From Bradyrhizobium algeriense (GTDB lineage: Bacteria > Pseudomonadota > Alphaproteobacteria > Rhizobiales > Xanthobacteraceae): a stretch of DNA of 64,000 bases. The notes beneath the pieces are model-generated. The model worked only from the letters and a program-made list of their open reading frames with translations, was not told the origin of the DNA and made no database searches. The stretch spans positions 186,001 through 250,000 of the forward strand of contig NZ_PYCN01000002.1 of NCBI RefSeq assembly GCF_003062295.1, written 5' to 3'. The position numbers and the translations under genes are program-made. Below, one piece after another: positions 52,088 to 61,951 of the stretch; the stretch's first letter is position 1, and each line of letters opens with the position of its first letter.

Positions 52088-54082
52088 TCACTCCGCCGGC
52101 TGCAGCGCACGGACAGGCTTGGCAGGCTTCTTGGCGGGCTTCGGCGCGCCGACGCGCAGCCGCCGGTCCGAGAGCGACAGCAGGCCGCCGAATGCCATCA
52201 AGACGGGGCCCCACCAAATCAAGAGCACCAGCGGCTTGTGATAGATGCGCACCGCGATGGCGCCTTCGGCATTGGTTTCGCCGAGCGAAACGTAAAGCTG
52301 GCTGGCGCCGCGGGTCAGCAGCGCGGCCTCGGTGGTCGACGATTCCCGCGTGGTGAAGTTGCGCTTCGACGGTGTCATCACGCGCAACTCCTCACCGTCG
52401 AGCGTGACCGTGAACTGGGCGATCATCTCGCGAAAATTCGGTCCCTGCCGCTGCGTTACGCCATCGAGCTTCAACTGATAGCCGGCGACGTTGGCGACTG
52501 CGTTCGGCTTCATCGAGCCGATATACTCGCTGTTCCACGTGGTTTCGCAGACGATCCCGATCAAGGCCATACCAACGCCGGCATGGGCGAACGCCGTGCC
52601 CCAAGCCGCGCGCGGCAATCCCCGCGCGCGGGCCACCGCAGTCGCCAAGGGAGCACGGAACAGCGCCGTCCGTTCGGCCAGATCACTGAGCGCGCCACCG
52701 ATGACGAAGACCGCGAGCCCGATCGCAAGCGGCGCGAACGTGGCCCCGCCCTGGGTCCACGCAAACAACACCGCAATCGCAACCAGCGCCACAATGCCGG
52801 CCACCGTCAGCCGCTGCGCCGCGCCAAGCAGATCGCCGCGCTTCCATGCCAATAGCGGCGCGAACGGCATCGCGGCCATCAGCGGCACGAACAAGGGACC
52901 GAAAGTGAGATTGAAGAACGGCGCGCCGACCGAAATCTTGTCGCCGGTCACAACCTCCAGCGCCAGCGGATACAGCGTTCCGATGAAGACGGTGGCGCAG
53001 GCCGTGGTGAGAAACAGGTTATTGAGTACCAGCGCGCCCTCGCGCGAGATCGGCGCGAACAGCCCGCCTTGCTTCAGCGCCGACGCGCGCCAGGCGTACA
53101 GCGACAGGCTGCCGCCGATAAAGATGCAGAGGATCAGGAGAATGAACACGCCGCGGGTCGGATCGGTCGCGAACGCATGCACCGAGGTCAGAACGCCCGA
53201 GCGCACCAGGAAGGTGCCGAGCAGTGACAGCGAAAACGTCAGGATCGACAGCAGGATGGTCCAGACCTTCAGCGCGTTGCGCTTTTCCATCACGACGGCG
53301 GAATGCAGCAGCGCAGTGCCGGCGAGCCAGGGCATCAGGGAAGCATTCTCGACCGGGTCCCAGAACCACCAGCCGCCCCAGCCGAGTTCGTAATAGGCCC
53401 AGTACGACCCCATCGCGATGCCGAGCGTGAGGAAGATCCATGCCACCAGCGTCCACGGCCGCACCCAGCGCGCCCAGGCGGCATCGATGCGGCCTTCGAT
53501 CAGGGCGGCAACCGCAAAGGAAAACGAGATCGAAAATCCGACATAGCCGAGATAGAGCATCGGCGGATGCACGGCGAGGCCGATGTCCTGCAGCACCGGG
53601 TTGAGGTCACGGCCTTCGATCGGGGGACTCGCGATGCGCAGGAACGGATTCGAGGTGACCAGGATGAACAGATAGAATGCACCGGCAATCCAGCCCTGCA
53701 CCGCCAGCACATGCGCGCGCAGCGACAGCGGCAGATTATTGCCGAAGGCGGCGACCAGGCCGCCGAACAGCGCGAGGATCAGCACCCACAGCAGCATCGA
53801 TCCTTCGTGATTGCCCCACACGCCGGTGATCTTGTAGAGCAGCGGCTTCATCGAGTGCGAATTCTCGAACACGTTGACGACGGAGAAATCCGAGACGACG
53901 TGCAGCATGGTCAGCGCCGTGAACGAGGCCGCCACGAACAGCAATTGCGCGAGCGCGGTGGAGCGTGCGACATTCATCAGGGCATGATCGCCCCAGCGTG
54001 CGCCGAGCAACGGCACGGTGGACTGGATCAGCGCCAGTCCGAGCGCCAGCACCACCGCGTAATGCCCTGCTTCCGCGATCAC
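52088..54082 (-). CDS. ccmF: Haem lyase CcmF
   Basis: A 664-residue inner-membrane protein with about 15 helices, part of the complex that joins haem to apocytochrome c. The tryptophan-rich WWD motif [19 protein letters not shown] is intact, flanked by conserved His residues ([13 protein letters not shown] and [13 protein letters not shown]). Its start overlaps the ccmE stop by four bases. Length is typical. Confidence 0.95.
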   Translation of the reverse strand: MIAEAGHYAVVLALGLALIQSTVPLLGARWGDHALMNVARSTALAQLLFVAASFTALTMLHVVSDFSVVNVFENSHSMKPLLYKITGVWGNHEGSMLLWVLILALFGGLVAAFGNNLPLSLRAHVLAVQGWIAGAFYLFILVTSNPFLRIASPPIEGRDLNPVLQDIGLAVHPPMLYLGYVGFSISFSFAVAALIEGRIDAAWARWVRPWTLVAWIFLTLGIAMGSYWAYYELGWGGWWFWDPVENASLMPWLAGTALLHSAVVMEKRNALKVWTILLSILTFSLSLLGTFLVRSGVLTSVHAFATDPTRGVFILLILCIFIGGSLSLYAWRASALKQGGLFAPISREGALVLNNLFLTTACATVFIGTLYPLALEVVTGDKISVGAPFFNLTFGPLFVPLMAAMPFAPLLAWKRGDLLGAAQRLTVAGIVALVAIAVLFAWTQGGATFAPLAIGLAVFVIGGALSDLAERTALFRAPLATAVARARGLPRAAWGTAFAHAGVGMALIGIVCETTWNSEYIGSMKPNAVANVAGYQLKLDGVTQRQGPNFREMIAQFTVTLDGEELRVMTPSKRNFTTRESSTTEAALLTRGASQLYVSLGETNAEGAIAVRIYHKPLVLLIWWGPVLMAFGGLLSLSDRRLRVGAPKPAKKPAKPVRALQPAE

Positions 54083-54570
54083 TTCGAAGCCCCCTGGACC
54101 GGCGCGGCCGCGGCCGCGGCGCCGGGCTTTGCGCCGTAATCGTCCTTCCAGTGCCCCTGCTTCTTCAGGGCGTCGGCGACATCCTTGGGCATATAGGTCT
54201 CGTCATGCTTGGCAAGCACAGTATCGGCCTTGAAGACGCCGGAGGCATCCAGCGTCCCCTCGGCAACGACGCCCTGCCCTTCACGGAACAGGTCCGGCAA
54301 AATTCCCTTGTAGGCAACCGGCAGCGTGGCGCTGCCGTCGGCGACGCTGAAATTGACCGCGAGATTGTCGCCGCGCACCAGCGAGCCCGGTTGCACCAGG
54401 CCGCCGAGACGGAACCGCTTGCCGGGCGGGATCTGCTTCTCGGCCGCCATCGTCGGCGTGGAAAAGAACACGATGGAATCGCGCATCGCGTTCAGCACCA
54501 GTGCCGCGGCAATTGCGAGCACCGCGAGCGAACCGCCGATCATGGTCAAACGCCGTTGCTTGCGCGTCAT
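54079..54570 (-). CDS. ccmE: Haem chaperone CcmE
   Basis: A 163-residue periplasmic haem chaperone with one N-terminal membrane anchor ([19 protein letters not shown]). The OB-fold core carries the haem-binding motif [14 protein letters not shown] with His122 and Tyr126. The C-terminal tail is Ala-rich. ATG 54570 follows GAGGATATTC. It receives haem from CcmABCD, which is not in this window, and passes it to CcmF/H. Confidence 0.95.
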   Translation of the reverse strand: MTRKQRRLTMIGGSLAVLAIAAALVLNAMRDSIVFFSTPTMAAEKQIPPGKRFRLGGLVQPGSLVRGDNLAVNFSVADGSATLPVAYKGILPDLFREGQGVVAEGTLDASGVFKADTVLAKHDETYMPKDVADALKKQGHWKDDYGAKPGAAAAAAPVQGASK

Positions 54571-54611
54571 GAATATCCTCTGTCCTCGCCCTTGGGTTCC
54601 GGCATCCTGCC

Positions 54612-55715
54612 TCACCCACCAAGCCCGAGATTCTTCACGCCCTCATTGAGCTGGCGCAAGCGCTCGGTATCGTTGGCGACCGCCTGCCGCGCCTCGGTCA
54701 GCGCACTCGCCGCCTTGTCGCGTTCCCCCATCACCATATAGGCCCGCATCAGCCGCAACCATCCCTCGACATCGTCGCCGTTCTGCTTCAGCCGCGTCGC
54801 GAGGCGGTCGACCATGCCGCGGATCATGGCGCCGCGGTCGTCTTCGTTCATATCCTTGGCGGCAGCCATCGCATCGTTGGACAGCGCTGGCGCGGCAGGA
54901 TCGCCGACCCTGGCCAGCGCCGCCTCGATCAGCGACCGCCATGGCGCGTCGGCCGGCGCCTTGGCGAGCATGCCGCGCCAGATCGCGGCGGCATCGGCCT
55001 GGCGGCCGTCCTGTTCGGCAGCGAGCCCGAGGAAATAATTCGCCCTGGGCTCATCGGCGTTCTGCGCCACCGCGCGTTGGAATTCGGCCTTGGCCTCCGC
55101 CGTGACGACACCGCCCGCCACGATCGCTAGCGCCTCGCCGAGATCAGAGCGACGCTCCGCGCTGTCACCGGCATAGGTGATGACATTACGGTAGGCGCGG
55201 ACCGCATCATCGTAACGGCCGAGACGCGCCAGCACCGGCGCCAGCACGGTCCAGCCGCGGCCATCGGACGGATTTTTTTCGAGGTGCGCCTCGACCTGCG
55301 CCACCATGTTGCCGAGCGGCTCGTTGACATCCGCCGTGCGCGTGCGCGAGGCCAGCGGAAAATCACCGAGACGCGGCGAGCCGAGCGCGAGGTAGAAGGT
55401 CACGGCCGCGATCGGCAACCCTACCAGCGCCACGATCGCGGAAGCGCGGCGCAGACCAAGATTCGACCGCGCCGGCAGGTCGCGCTGGCCGTCCGCAGCG
55501 GCGAGCAGGCGGCGGCCGATTTCGACACGCGCGGCCTCGGCCTCGGACACACCGATCAGACCCGCAGCTACATCGCGATCGATCTCGGCGAGCTGATCCC
55601 TGTAGACCACAACCTCACTGCCGCCGGCCGACGCGGAAGAGCCGCGGCTCAACGGCCAGAGCACGGCGAAGATCGCCGCGACCGTCATCAGCGCGAACAC
55701 AAACCACAACGTCAT
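54612..55715 (-). CDS. ccmI: Cytochrome c assembly protein CcmI
   Basis: A 367-residue apocytochrome c chaperone. Two membrane helices (about 4-22 and 94-112) enclose a cytoplasmic loop, and the C-terminal domain is made of TPR repeats ([39 protein letters not shown]). It presents apocytochrome c to CcmF/H. The start ATG 55715 lies directly after a TTG. It is the first gene of the ccmIEFH operon. Confidence 0.92.
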   Translation of the reverse strand: MTLWFVFALMTVAAIFAVLWPLSRGSSASAGGSEVVVYRDQLAEIDRDVAAGLIGVSEAEAARVEIGRRLLAAADGQRDLPARSNLGLRRASAIVALVGLPIAAVTFYLALGSPRLGDFPLASRTRTADVNEPLGNMVAQVEAHLEKNPSDGRGWTVLAPVLARLGRYDDAVRAYRNVITYAGDSAERRSDLGEALAIVAGGVVTAEAKAEFQRAVAQNADEPRANYFLGLAAEQDGRQADAAAIWRGMLAKAPADAPWRSLIEAALARVGDPAAPALSNDAMAAAKDMNEDDRGAMIRGMVDRLATRLKQNGDDVEGWLRLMRAYMVMGERDKAASALTEARQAVANDTERLRQLNEGVKNLGLGG

Positions 55716-55877
55716 CAAGCGGTTCCCGGGGGCGGAACGGCGCGTCCAGGCGAGCGCCGATACGCCGCTTTACACCACCGGCGGCAAGCCCGGCAATTGC
55801 CAATTGCGGCAGAAAAACACACGGACGGAAGGCGCCCAGACGGCCAGGCCGGCGGGGAATTCGATGGAACGGCCAGC

Positions 55878-57284
55878 TCAGCTCGCCCGGGTCGTCTTGC
55901 GCTCGCCGGTCACGGCATTTTCGGCCGCCCGGCTCATCAGCGACGCATAGTCATGGCCGAACAGGATTTCGCAGAAGCGGATCGCCGCCTGGGCCTGCAT
56001 CTGGCGGTAGGCCCGCGCCCTGGTGTCGCCGCCGCGCAGCGCCTGCACCAAGCTCTCGGTGGATCGCTCGACGTAATGCTGCAGGTCGGAATAGGTCCGC
56101 AGCGTGACCTCGTTGATGGCGAGTTCGCTGGCATAGGTGCGGCACACCGCCACGAAGTCGATCAGGGCGGCGATCTCTTCGACCTCCGAGGCGTCGATTT
56201 TCGGCGCGGCAGCGATATCCTTGTCGGCGCGCTGACGCAGGATGCGGCGGACCCGGCCAGGCACGCTCTCGATCTCCGACTGCAGCGAATTGGAAATTTC
56301 GGCGCGGATCGCCGTGAGCTGGCGGCCCCACGCGGAATCGTTGCGCAGATCGAGCTCGGTGCGCAGCCCGCGCACGCCATCGTGCAGGGCTTTCAGTTGC
56401 TCGCCGACATTGTCGAAATGGCTGCGCCTGATGTCGGTGCGCAGGCAGGCCGTGAGGAACGACAGGTCGTGCAGCGCGATCGTGACGGCGATGCCGTAGG
56501 GCGTGGCGGCTACGCGAATCTCGTCATCGGATGCCGCCATCTTGATCGCCAGACGGATGATCTGCCACGGCTGCGCCAGTCGCTGCATGATCAGCGACAG
56601 CGCGAACGGCAGCAATTGCGGCGTCTGCAACGAGGGAACGTTGAGCGCCGAACCCACCGCGGCTATCTGGGCTTCCGAAAATACCCGCATCTGGCCCGGC
56701 ATCCGGCTGCCGAGCGTATCCAGCGTCTCGCGTGCCCGCAGCACGCCTCCGATCGACAACAGGTCCTCGACGACATTGGGCGGGCCGATACGGGCGAGCG
56801 TCCGCTGCCTGTCGTCACCCGGGACCGGTGCGGCGATCTTGATGATCGCGTCGGCTGCGGCGAGCTGGAACTTGCGGGTCGCGCCTTCGAGACTGGCGTT
56901 GCTGCCGCTCTGCCTGATCTCGGCGAGCGCGGTTTCGAATGCGCGCGCGGCCTCGGGCGCCCCGTCGCGGCCCAGCCATTGCCAGACCGGCAGCAGCGAT
57001 GCACGCCGGATCTGCCCGGCCCTGACGGGAAAATTGCCCTCGACCAGAAAAGGCTCGAGCGGACCATACAACAGGCGCGCCGGATCGTCGGTCCGCGGAC
57101 GCGCCTCGTCGTCTTCCTCGGTTCCGCGCACGACCTTGCGAAGCTGCTCGAGCACGAAATTGGCGACGGCGATGTCCTCCCCGCGCTCAATGGCGCGCTC
57201 GAACTCCCGCATCAGCAGCGCCTGCGCTTGCGGCGGGAGCTGGGCAAGATAATCCCTCAGCCGCTCGGTCGATGTCTGGCTCAT
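55878..57284 (-). CDS. Conserved hypothetical protein, 468 residues
   Basis: A long soluble protein, almost all helical, starting MSQTSTERLRDYLAQLPPQA. It contains no signal peptide, membrane helix or catalytic motif I can name. Recognisable blocks are VLEQLRKVVRGTEEDDEARP, RLLYGPLEPFLVEGN and GALFQ-type repeats absent; the middle reads AQPWQIIRLAIKMAASDDEI. The last ~130 residues are helical with many Arg. Codon use is like its neighbours and the start is clear, so it is a real gene. It lies between the ccm operon and a two-component system, all on the minus strand. Confidence 0.75.
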   Translation of the reverse strand: MSQTSTERLRDYLAQLPPQAQALLMREFERAIERGEDIAVANFVLEQLRKVVRGTEEDDEARPRTDDPARLLYGPLEPFLVEGNFPVRAGQIRRASLLPVWQWLGRDGAPEAARAFETALAEIRQSGSNASLEGATRKFQLAAADAIIKIAAPVPGDDRQRTLARIGPPNVVEDLLSIGGVLRARETLDTLGSRMPGQMRVFSEAQIAAVGSALNVPSLQTPQLLPFALSLIMQRLAQPWQIIRLAIKMAASDDEIRVAATPYGIAVTIALHDLSFLTACLRTDIRRSHFDNVGEQLKALHDGVRGLRTELDLRNDSAWGRQLTAIRAEISNSLQSEIESVPGRVRRILRQRADKDIAAAPKIDASEVEEIAALIDFVAVCRTYASELAINEVTLRTYSDLQHYVERSTESLVQALRGGDTRARAYRQMQAQAAIRFCEILFGHDYASLMSRAAENAVTGERKTTRAS

Positions 57285-57445
57285 TCGCCTGGTGTGGATA
57301 TGCGTGTGTCATGCGGACGGCAAAACGCGTCCACCGCCGATCTTAGAAGTGGGCGCGTTAAGAAGTCGTTTAGGAATAACCAAATCAACCTCAGGCATTG
57401 AAGGATGCCCTCCCCCCACCCCAGGTAATCAGCCGGGCGAGGCGT

Positions 57446-58819
57446 TCAGACCCCCGGCAGCACCAGTTCCGCCCGCAACCCGCCGATCGGGGCGTCGCCC
57501 AGGGCAAGGCTGCCGCCATAGAGGCCGGCGAGATCGACCACGATCGAAAGCCCGAGCCCGGAACCCGGCTTGGACTCGTCCAGGCGCTGGCCGCGCCGGG
57601 ACACCTGCGCGCGCTCGGCGGCGGACAATCCGCGGCCATCGTCATCGACAATGATCCGCAGCCGGGGCCCGGCACGGGGCTCCGACGGCGGCTCCACCCT
57701 CACCTCGATCAAGACCTGCGAGGCCGCCCATTTGCAGGCATTGTCGACCAGATTGCCGGCCATCTCCTCGAGGTCCTGGCGCTCGCCGCGGAACTTGGCT
57801 TGCGCATCGGCCTTCACCGCGATCGTGATGCTGCGATCCCGGTGGATCTTTTCCATGGTCCGCCGCAGCGCCTCGATGGCGGGCGCGACCTCCGTGACGG
57901 TGCCGACGATGGTGACGCGCGCGGCGATGCGCGCCCGTTCCAGATGATGCGCCACTTGATCCCGCATCACATCGGCCTGCTCCAAGACCTTGCTGGCAAA
58001 GGAATCTACCGCGTGGGCGGAAGCCTCGTTGACGATGACGGAGAGCGGCGTCTTGATGGCGTGGGCGAGATTGCCGACATGGGTACGTGCGCGCTCGACG
58101 ATCTCGCGGTTGGCGTCGATCAGCGCGTTGGTCTCGCGCGCCAGAGGCGCGATCTCGACGGGAAACTCGCCTTCCAGCCGTTCGGCGCGGCCGGAGCGGA
58201 TGTCGGCGATCGATTCAGAAATGCGCTTGAGCGGCGCCAGCCCGAAGCGGACCTGGAAGATCGTGGTCAGGAGCAGCACGATGCCGAGCGCTGCGAAGGT
58301 GCCGCCGAGATAATAGTCGAAGGCGCGGATTTCGTCGAAAATCTCCGATGCGTCGCCGGCCACGCTGACCAGGAACTTGCCGTCGGCGCCGAGGTCGACC
58401 GGCCGCTCGACGACCCGCAGGCTCTGACCCTCGGGCCCGTCGACGTAACCGAGACGGATGCCGGCGGGGGTCAGCTCAGCGCCGATCTCCTCGAGCTTCG
58501 GCAGCTTCTTGTCCCACAGCGAACGCGACGCCCGCGTCTCGGCCTTCTCGTCGGTACGGACGATCTGCCAGTACCAGCCGGACAGCGGCAATTCGAACAG
58601 CGGCTCGCCGAGCGACTGGAACTGGTGGTCGGGCGGCTCGTCCGGGGTCGCGACCTCGGCGATCAGGGTGCGGAGATAGAGGTTGAGGCGGCGGTCGAAG
58701 GCGCGCTCGGTCGCGTTGCGATAGACCGACGACAGGATCACGCCCGTTATGACCAGGATCACGACCACCCACGCGGTCGCCGACAGGAACAAGCGCGTGG
58801 CGAGCGAGCTTCCACGCAT
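57446..58819 (-). CDS. Sensor histidine kinase, FeuQ/PhoQ-like
   Basis: A 457-residue membrane kinase with two helices (about 11-32 and 172-192) and a periplasmic sensor between them. The HisKA box is VGNLAHAIKTPLSVIVNEA, typical of the PhoQ/FeuQ branch of alphaproteobacterial kinases. The ATPase domain shows NLVDNACKWAA, DDDGRGLS and GSGLGLSIV. It is downstream of its response regulator with about 98 bases of repeat-like sequence between them. FeuQ homologues control osmotic or iron-linked genes in rhizobia; that role is not established here. Confidence 0.85.
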   Translation of the reverse strand: MRGSSLATRLFLSATAWVVVILVITGVILSSVYRNATERAFDRRLNLYLRTLIAEVATPDEPPDHQFQSLGEPLFELPLSGWYWQIVRTDEKAETRASRSLWDKKLPKLEEIGAELTPAGIRLGYVDGPEGQSLRVVERPVDLGADGKFLVSVAGDASEIFDEIRAFDYYLGGTFAALGIVLLLTTIFQVRFGLAPLKRISESIADIRSGRAERLEGEFPVEIAPLARETNALIDANREIVERARTHVGNLAHAIKTPLSVIVNEASAHAVDSFASKVLEQADVMRDQVAHHLERARIAARVTIVGTVTEVAPAIEALRRTMEKIHRDRSITIAVKADAQAKFRGERQDLEEMAGNLVDNACKWAASQVLIEVRVEPPSEPRAGPRLRIIVDDDGRGLSAAERAQVSRRGQRLDESKPGSGLGLSIVVDLAGLYGGSLALGDAPIGGLRAELVLPGV

Positions 58820-58837
58820 CAGGGCACGATCCAGAAA

Positions 58838-58897
58838 AGCATGTCTTTAAGGCCTCGACCCGAAGGATGGAGACCAGCCTTCGGATGGGGGCATGCT
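58838..58897. repeat. Nested inverted repeat between the FeuP/Q-like genes
   Basis: AGCATG (58838) is matched by CATGCT (58892-58897), and inside it CCGAAGG (58860-58866) is matched by CCTTCGG (58878-58884). AGCATG-ended palindromes are common between genes in Bradyrhizobium. It sits within an operon, so it may process or attenuate the transcript. Confidence 0.55.
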
Positions 58898-58917
58898 CGA
58901 ATTAAACAACGAGCAAA

Positions 58918-59589
58918 TCAAGTCCCGGGCGACGGCGGCGTCAGCAGATAGCCGAGCCCGCGCACGGTCTGGATAATGTCGACCTCGAGTTTCTTGCGGA
59001 TGCGGCCGACGAACACCTCGATGGTGTTGGAGTCGCGGTCGAAGTCCTGATCGTAGAGATGCTCGACCAGTTCGGTGCGCGACACCACGCGCCCGGTGTG
59101 ATGCATGAGATAGTCGAGCAAACGATATTCATGCGAGGTGAGCTTAACCGAATTACCGTTGACGGTAACCTTGTTGGTACGGGTATCCAGCGAGACCGGA
59201 CCGCAGGTCAGCTCGGATTGGGCGTGACCGGCGGAACGGCGCAGCAGCGCGCGGATCCGCGCCAGCACCTCTTCGAGGTGGAACGGCTTGGCGACGTAGT
59301 CGTCGGCGCCGGCGTCAAATCCCTGCACCTTGTCGCTCCAGCGGTCGCGCGCGGTGAGGATCAGGACCGGCATCGCGCGGCCGCCGCGGCGCCACGCCTC
59401 CAGGACCGAGATGCCGTCCATCTTGGGTAACCCGATGTCGAGCACAACGGCGTCATAAGGTTCGCTGTCACCGAGGAAATGCCCCTCCTCACCGTCGAAC
59501 GCGCGATCGACCACATAACCGGCATCCGTCAAAGCCGTCGTAAGCTGACGGTTGAGATCCGGATCGTCCTCAACAACGAGCAGGCGCAA
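58918..59589 (-). CDS. OmpR-family response regulator, FeuP/PhoP-like
   Basis: A 223-residue regulator. The receiver has VVEDD, the phospho-acceptor in VVLDIGLPKMDG, and YVAKPFHLEE with the conserved Lys. The winged helix ends NTIEVFVGRIRKKLEVD followed by GLGYLL. The start is TTG 59589, five bases after GGAGG; a TTG at 59601 is less likely because it would place the site inside the gene. It is upstream of, and paired with, the FeuQ-like kinase. Confidence 0.88.
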   Translation of the reverse strand: MRLLVVEDDPDLNRQLTTALTDAGYVVDRAFDGEEGHFLGDSEPYDAVVLDIGLPKMDGISVLEAWRRGGRAMPVLILTARDRWSDKVQGFDAGADDYVAKPFHLEEVLARIRALLRRSAGHAQSELTCGPVSLDTRTNKVTVNGNSVKLTSHEYRLLDYLMHHTGRVVSRTELVEHLYDQDFDRDSNTIEVFVGRIRKKLEVDIIQTVRGLGYLLTPPSPGT

Positions 59590-59875
59590 GCTGGCCTCCA
59601 AAAGTGAGCCCTACGATATCAGGTCTCAAGATGAGGCTAAACGGCGTGAACGGGCCATGAACGAGGGGCATGGGGCAAAGTTACTTTTTCGTCATCGCGC
59701 TTTTCGGGCGGCCGGGCATGGCTGCGAGCCGAACGCCTAGCATGGCCAATTGACTGACCCAAGGGGGTTATAAGGGGGGCCCGGCAGGCCGCTTGCGCGA
59801 CAACTTCCGAAAAGGCGGGACAGCTTCCCGTCCGCGAGCGACGGGCAAGTCCGATCGCGTCGCCCGGTCAGTCGC

Positions 59876-60028
59876 TCAGGTGCGGAAGAATACGAACCAG
59901 ACGATGCCCAGGATCAGAACCGCGAGCCCGGTCGAAACCGTCAGGAGCGCGAGCACCGACGGGCCGGGTTCGGCCTGGCGCGCCTCGGTTGGGGTTTCGA
60001 CGATCTGGCCATGTCGTTGCGTTGCCAT
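59876..60028 (-). CDS. Small single-pass membrane protein, 50 residues
   Basis: It starts at ATG 60028 with AGAGG upstream. The N-terminal ~24 residues are polar (MATQRHGQIVETPTEARQ), followed by one membrane helix (VLALLTVSTGLAVLILGIVW) and a short FFRT tail. I do not recognise a family. An exact EcfG-type promoter lies 63-87 bases upstream (60091-60115), so it is probably induced in the general stress response. It is divergent from ku. Confidence 0.6.
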   Translation of the reverse strand: MATQRHGQIVETPTEARQAEPGPSVLALLTVSTGLAVLILGIVWFVFFRT

Positions 60029-60090
60029 GGGGACCTCTTCGAGTAAGTGCCTGTAATGCCAGCGAATGCTTCGACACCGCCGGCTGAAGC

Positions 60091-60115
60091 AACGCATGAT
60101 CGGAAGCGATGTTCC
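60091..60115 (-). promoter_or_regulatory. EcfG-type general stress promoter
   Basis: On the minus strand GGAAC (60115-60111), 16 bases, CGTT (60094-60091). It matches the EcfG consensus exactly, in element and spacing. Expected transcription start near 60083, with a leader of about 55 bases before the 50-residue protein. Confidence 0.72.
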
Positions 60116-60287
60116 GGCCCTTCGGGCCGTGCCGCGCGGCAGCAGCATCCAAAAGGTCGCAGGCCTGCCGCAGAACGGGGCCGTGCAGCATTAACGCCGT
60201 TGCGCGATTCCCTGCCCCGCCGTGTTTGAGAGGCGGCGATCCGATGGTATCCTCACCGGTCGTCTGTCGCGTCTTCGGAGTATCCCT

Positions 60288-61280
60288 ATGGCCCCCCGCG
60301 CCAATTGGAAGGGTTTTCTGCGCCTTTCGCTCGTGACCTGTCCGGTCGCCCTCTATCCGGCGACGTCGGACACCGAGAAGGTCTCGTTCAACCAGATCAA
60401 CCGCAAGACCGGCCATCGGATCAAATACGCCAAGGTTGACGCCGACACCGGCGAGGAAGTCGCCAACGACGACATCATGAAGGGCTACAAGGTCGACACC
60501 GACACCTACATCGAGGTGACGAAGGACGAGCTTGACGAACTCGCGCTGGAGTCGACCCGCACCATCGAGATCGACGAGTTCGTGCCGAGGGCCGATATCG
60601 ACAGCCGTTACGTGATCCGCCCCTACTACCTCGTGCCGGACGGCAAGGTCGGCCACGACGCATTCGCGGTGATCCGCGAAACCATCCGCAACATGGACAA
60701 GGTCGCGATCGGACGCGTGGTGCTGACCAACCGCGAACACATCATCGCGCTGGAGCCGCTCGACAAGGGGCTGATGGGAACGCTGCTGCGCTACCCCTAC
60801 GAAGTCCGCAGCGAGACGGAATATTTCGAGGATATCCAGGACGTGAAGATCACCAAGGATATGCTTGATCTCGCTAAGCATATCGTCGAGCAGAAGTCCG
60901 GATCGTTCGAGCCTGAACAATTCGAGGACCGCTACGAGCAGGCGCTGATCGACCTGATCAATCAGAAGCGCAACGGCCTGAGCACCACGGCGAAGGCTGC
61001 CCCGAAAACCACCGGCAACGTCATCAACCTGATGGATGCGCTCAAGCGCAGCCTCGCCAGCGAAAAGCAGGCCACCCCTGCCGCCAAGGCCCAAGAAAAG
61101 GGTCAGGCCAAGGGCAAGAAGCCGAAGAAGGCCGCCGCCGGCCAGCGCGAGATGCTGTTGCCGATCAGCGGCGGCGGCAAACGCGGCGCCAAGGAGACGG
61201 CCAAGGAAACCGTTAAGGAAGCGCCGAAGAAGGCGGAGAAGCCGGCGCGATCAGCCGCCCGTACCAAGAAGGCCGGATGA
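60288..61280 (+). CDS. ku: Non-homologous end-joining protein Ku
   Basis: A 330-residue bacterial Ku that binds DNA double-strand ends and recruits LigD. It begins MAPRANWKGFLRLSLVTCPV, with the Ku core (GHRIKYAKVDADTGEEV, FVPRADIDSRYVIRPYYLVP, YFEDIQDVKITKDMLDLAK). Beyond residue ~255 is a Lys/Ala-rich tail (AKGKKPKKAAAGQREMLLPI, then KETAKETVKEAPKKAEK) typical of the extended Ku type that helps bridge DNA. The ligase LigD is not in this window. It starts at ATG 60288; bacterial Ku is often stress-controlled. Confidence 0.95.
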   Translation: MAPRANWKGFLRLSLVTCPVALYPATSDTEKVSFNQINRKTGHRIKYAKVDADTGEEVANDDIMKGYKVDTDTYIEVTKDELDELALESTRTIEIDEFVPRADIDSRYVIRPYYLVPDGKVGHDAFAVIRETIRNMDKVAIGRVVLTNREHIIALEPLDKGLMGTLLRYPYEVRSETEYFEDIQDVKITKDMLDLAKHIVEQKSGSFEPEQFEDRYEQALIDLINQKRNGLSTTAKAAPKTTGNVINLMDALKRSLASEKQATPAAKAQEKGQAKGKKPKKAAAGQREMLLPISGGGKRGAKETAKETVKEAPKKAEKPARSAARTKKAG

Positions 61281-61316
61281 TTGGGCAAGGAGCGCGATAG
61301 CATCTTCTAGCGCGCG

Positions 61317-61553
61317 ATGCCCTGGTCAACCCCGTTCGATGACCCGATAGCGCTTCGCGGCGGAGGCAGGCTCGCGACGCTGCAGCAGGCCGCCGACCAC
61401 GTCATGGCATTGCCGGAAAAAGTGCAGCACGAGGCGCACTGGCAGATCGCAGTCGAGAATCTGATCAATGCGGCGGAGACCGGCGGCGGCTGGCTGATGT
61501 TCGCACGCATCGCGATGATGCGGGCGCTCAATGCGGACGGGGAAGACAAATAG
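61317..61553 (+). CDS. Small conserved hypothetical protein, 78 residues
   Basis: It begins MPWSTPFDDPIALRGGGRLA and continues ATLQQAADHVMALPEKVQHE and WQIAVENLINAAETGGGWLM. Short proteins with a W-x-x-PFDDPI opening are repeatedly found in Bradyrhizobium and relatives, often near DNA-repair or stress genes. It is soluble, with no known function. It starts 37 bases after ku on the same strand. Confidence 0.65.
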   Translation: MPWSTPFDDPIALRGGGRLATLQQAADHVMALPEKVQHEAHWQIAVENLINAAETGGGWLMFARIAMMRALNADGEDK

Positions 61554-61561
61554 CGCCGGTT

Positions 61562-61765
61562 TCAATCTCCGCCGCCGTCCCCGTCCCCGCTGCCAAGGTC
61601 CAGCCCGCCATTGCAACTGCCAGACGAGCGGTCGTTGACCATCCAATCGATCAGCAGGGCTGCGACCAATATCGCGTAGAATACGCGCCACGGATTCTGC
61701 TGCACATAGGCCAGGATTGGTGGCCCCCAGGTCACCAACGTTGGCCCAAACAGCAGCTCTTGCAT
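61562..61765 (-). CDS. Small membrane protein with Gly/Asp-rich tail, 67 residues
   Basis: A hydrophobic N-terminal half (LAYVQQNPWRVFYAILVAAL) is followed by a tail of Gly, Asp and Ser (GLDLGSGDGDGGGD). A single membrane helix is likely. The ribosome site is weak. It converges with 61317-61553 and follows the Flp pilin gene by 21 bases on the same strand, so it could be part of the same transcript. No family is recognised. Confidence 0.45.
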   Translation of the reverse strand: MQELLFGPTLVTWGPPILAYVQQNPWRVFYAILVAALLIDWMVNDRSSGSCNGGLDLGSGDGDGGGD

Positions 61766-61786
61766 GATGCCAGCGCGGCCTTACCG

Positions 61787-61951
61787 CTATTTGAGCGAGG
61801 TGCTGACGTCGGTGAATTTCGTGTTGAGCACACTGCCGATGCCATTGACGGCGGTAACGATCACGATGCTGATGCCAGCCGCAATGATGCAGTATTCGAT
61901 GGCGGTAGCACCGCATTCATCATCGACAAATCGTGCTATTAATCGACGCAT
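61787..61951 (-). CDS. Flp family type IVb pilin
   Basis: A 54-residue prepilin starting at ATG 61951, behind GGAG. It has the leader MRRLIARFVDDECG followed by ATAIEYCIIAAGISIVIV, the Flp pilin hydrophobic domain with Glu5 of the mature protein. The usual residue after EY is Gly; here it is Cys. Cleavage after the Gly of ECG leaves a 40-residue mature pilin. No prepilin peptidase, secretin or ATPase of the tad/cpa locus is nearby, so it is an orphan pilin that must rely on machinery elsewhere. It is too small for ordinary gene finding. Confidence 0.8.
   Translation of the reverse strand: MRRLIARFVDDECGATAIEYCIIAAGISIVIVTAVNGIGSVLNTKFTDVSTSLK

Noticed and set aside
55284..57401. 705-codon plus-strand frame opposite ccmI and the 468-residue gene
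   Set aside because: It spans an intergenic region and parts of two genes; product is Arg/Gln/His-rich without recognisable motifs.
57398..58951. 517-codon plus-strand frame opposite the FeuQ-like kinase
   Set aside because: Antisense shadow of a kinase with all motifs intact.
60288..61280. Search for a LigD partner beside ku
   Set aside because: No ligase, polymerase or phosphoesterase domain is found on either side in the window.
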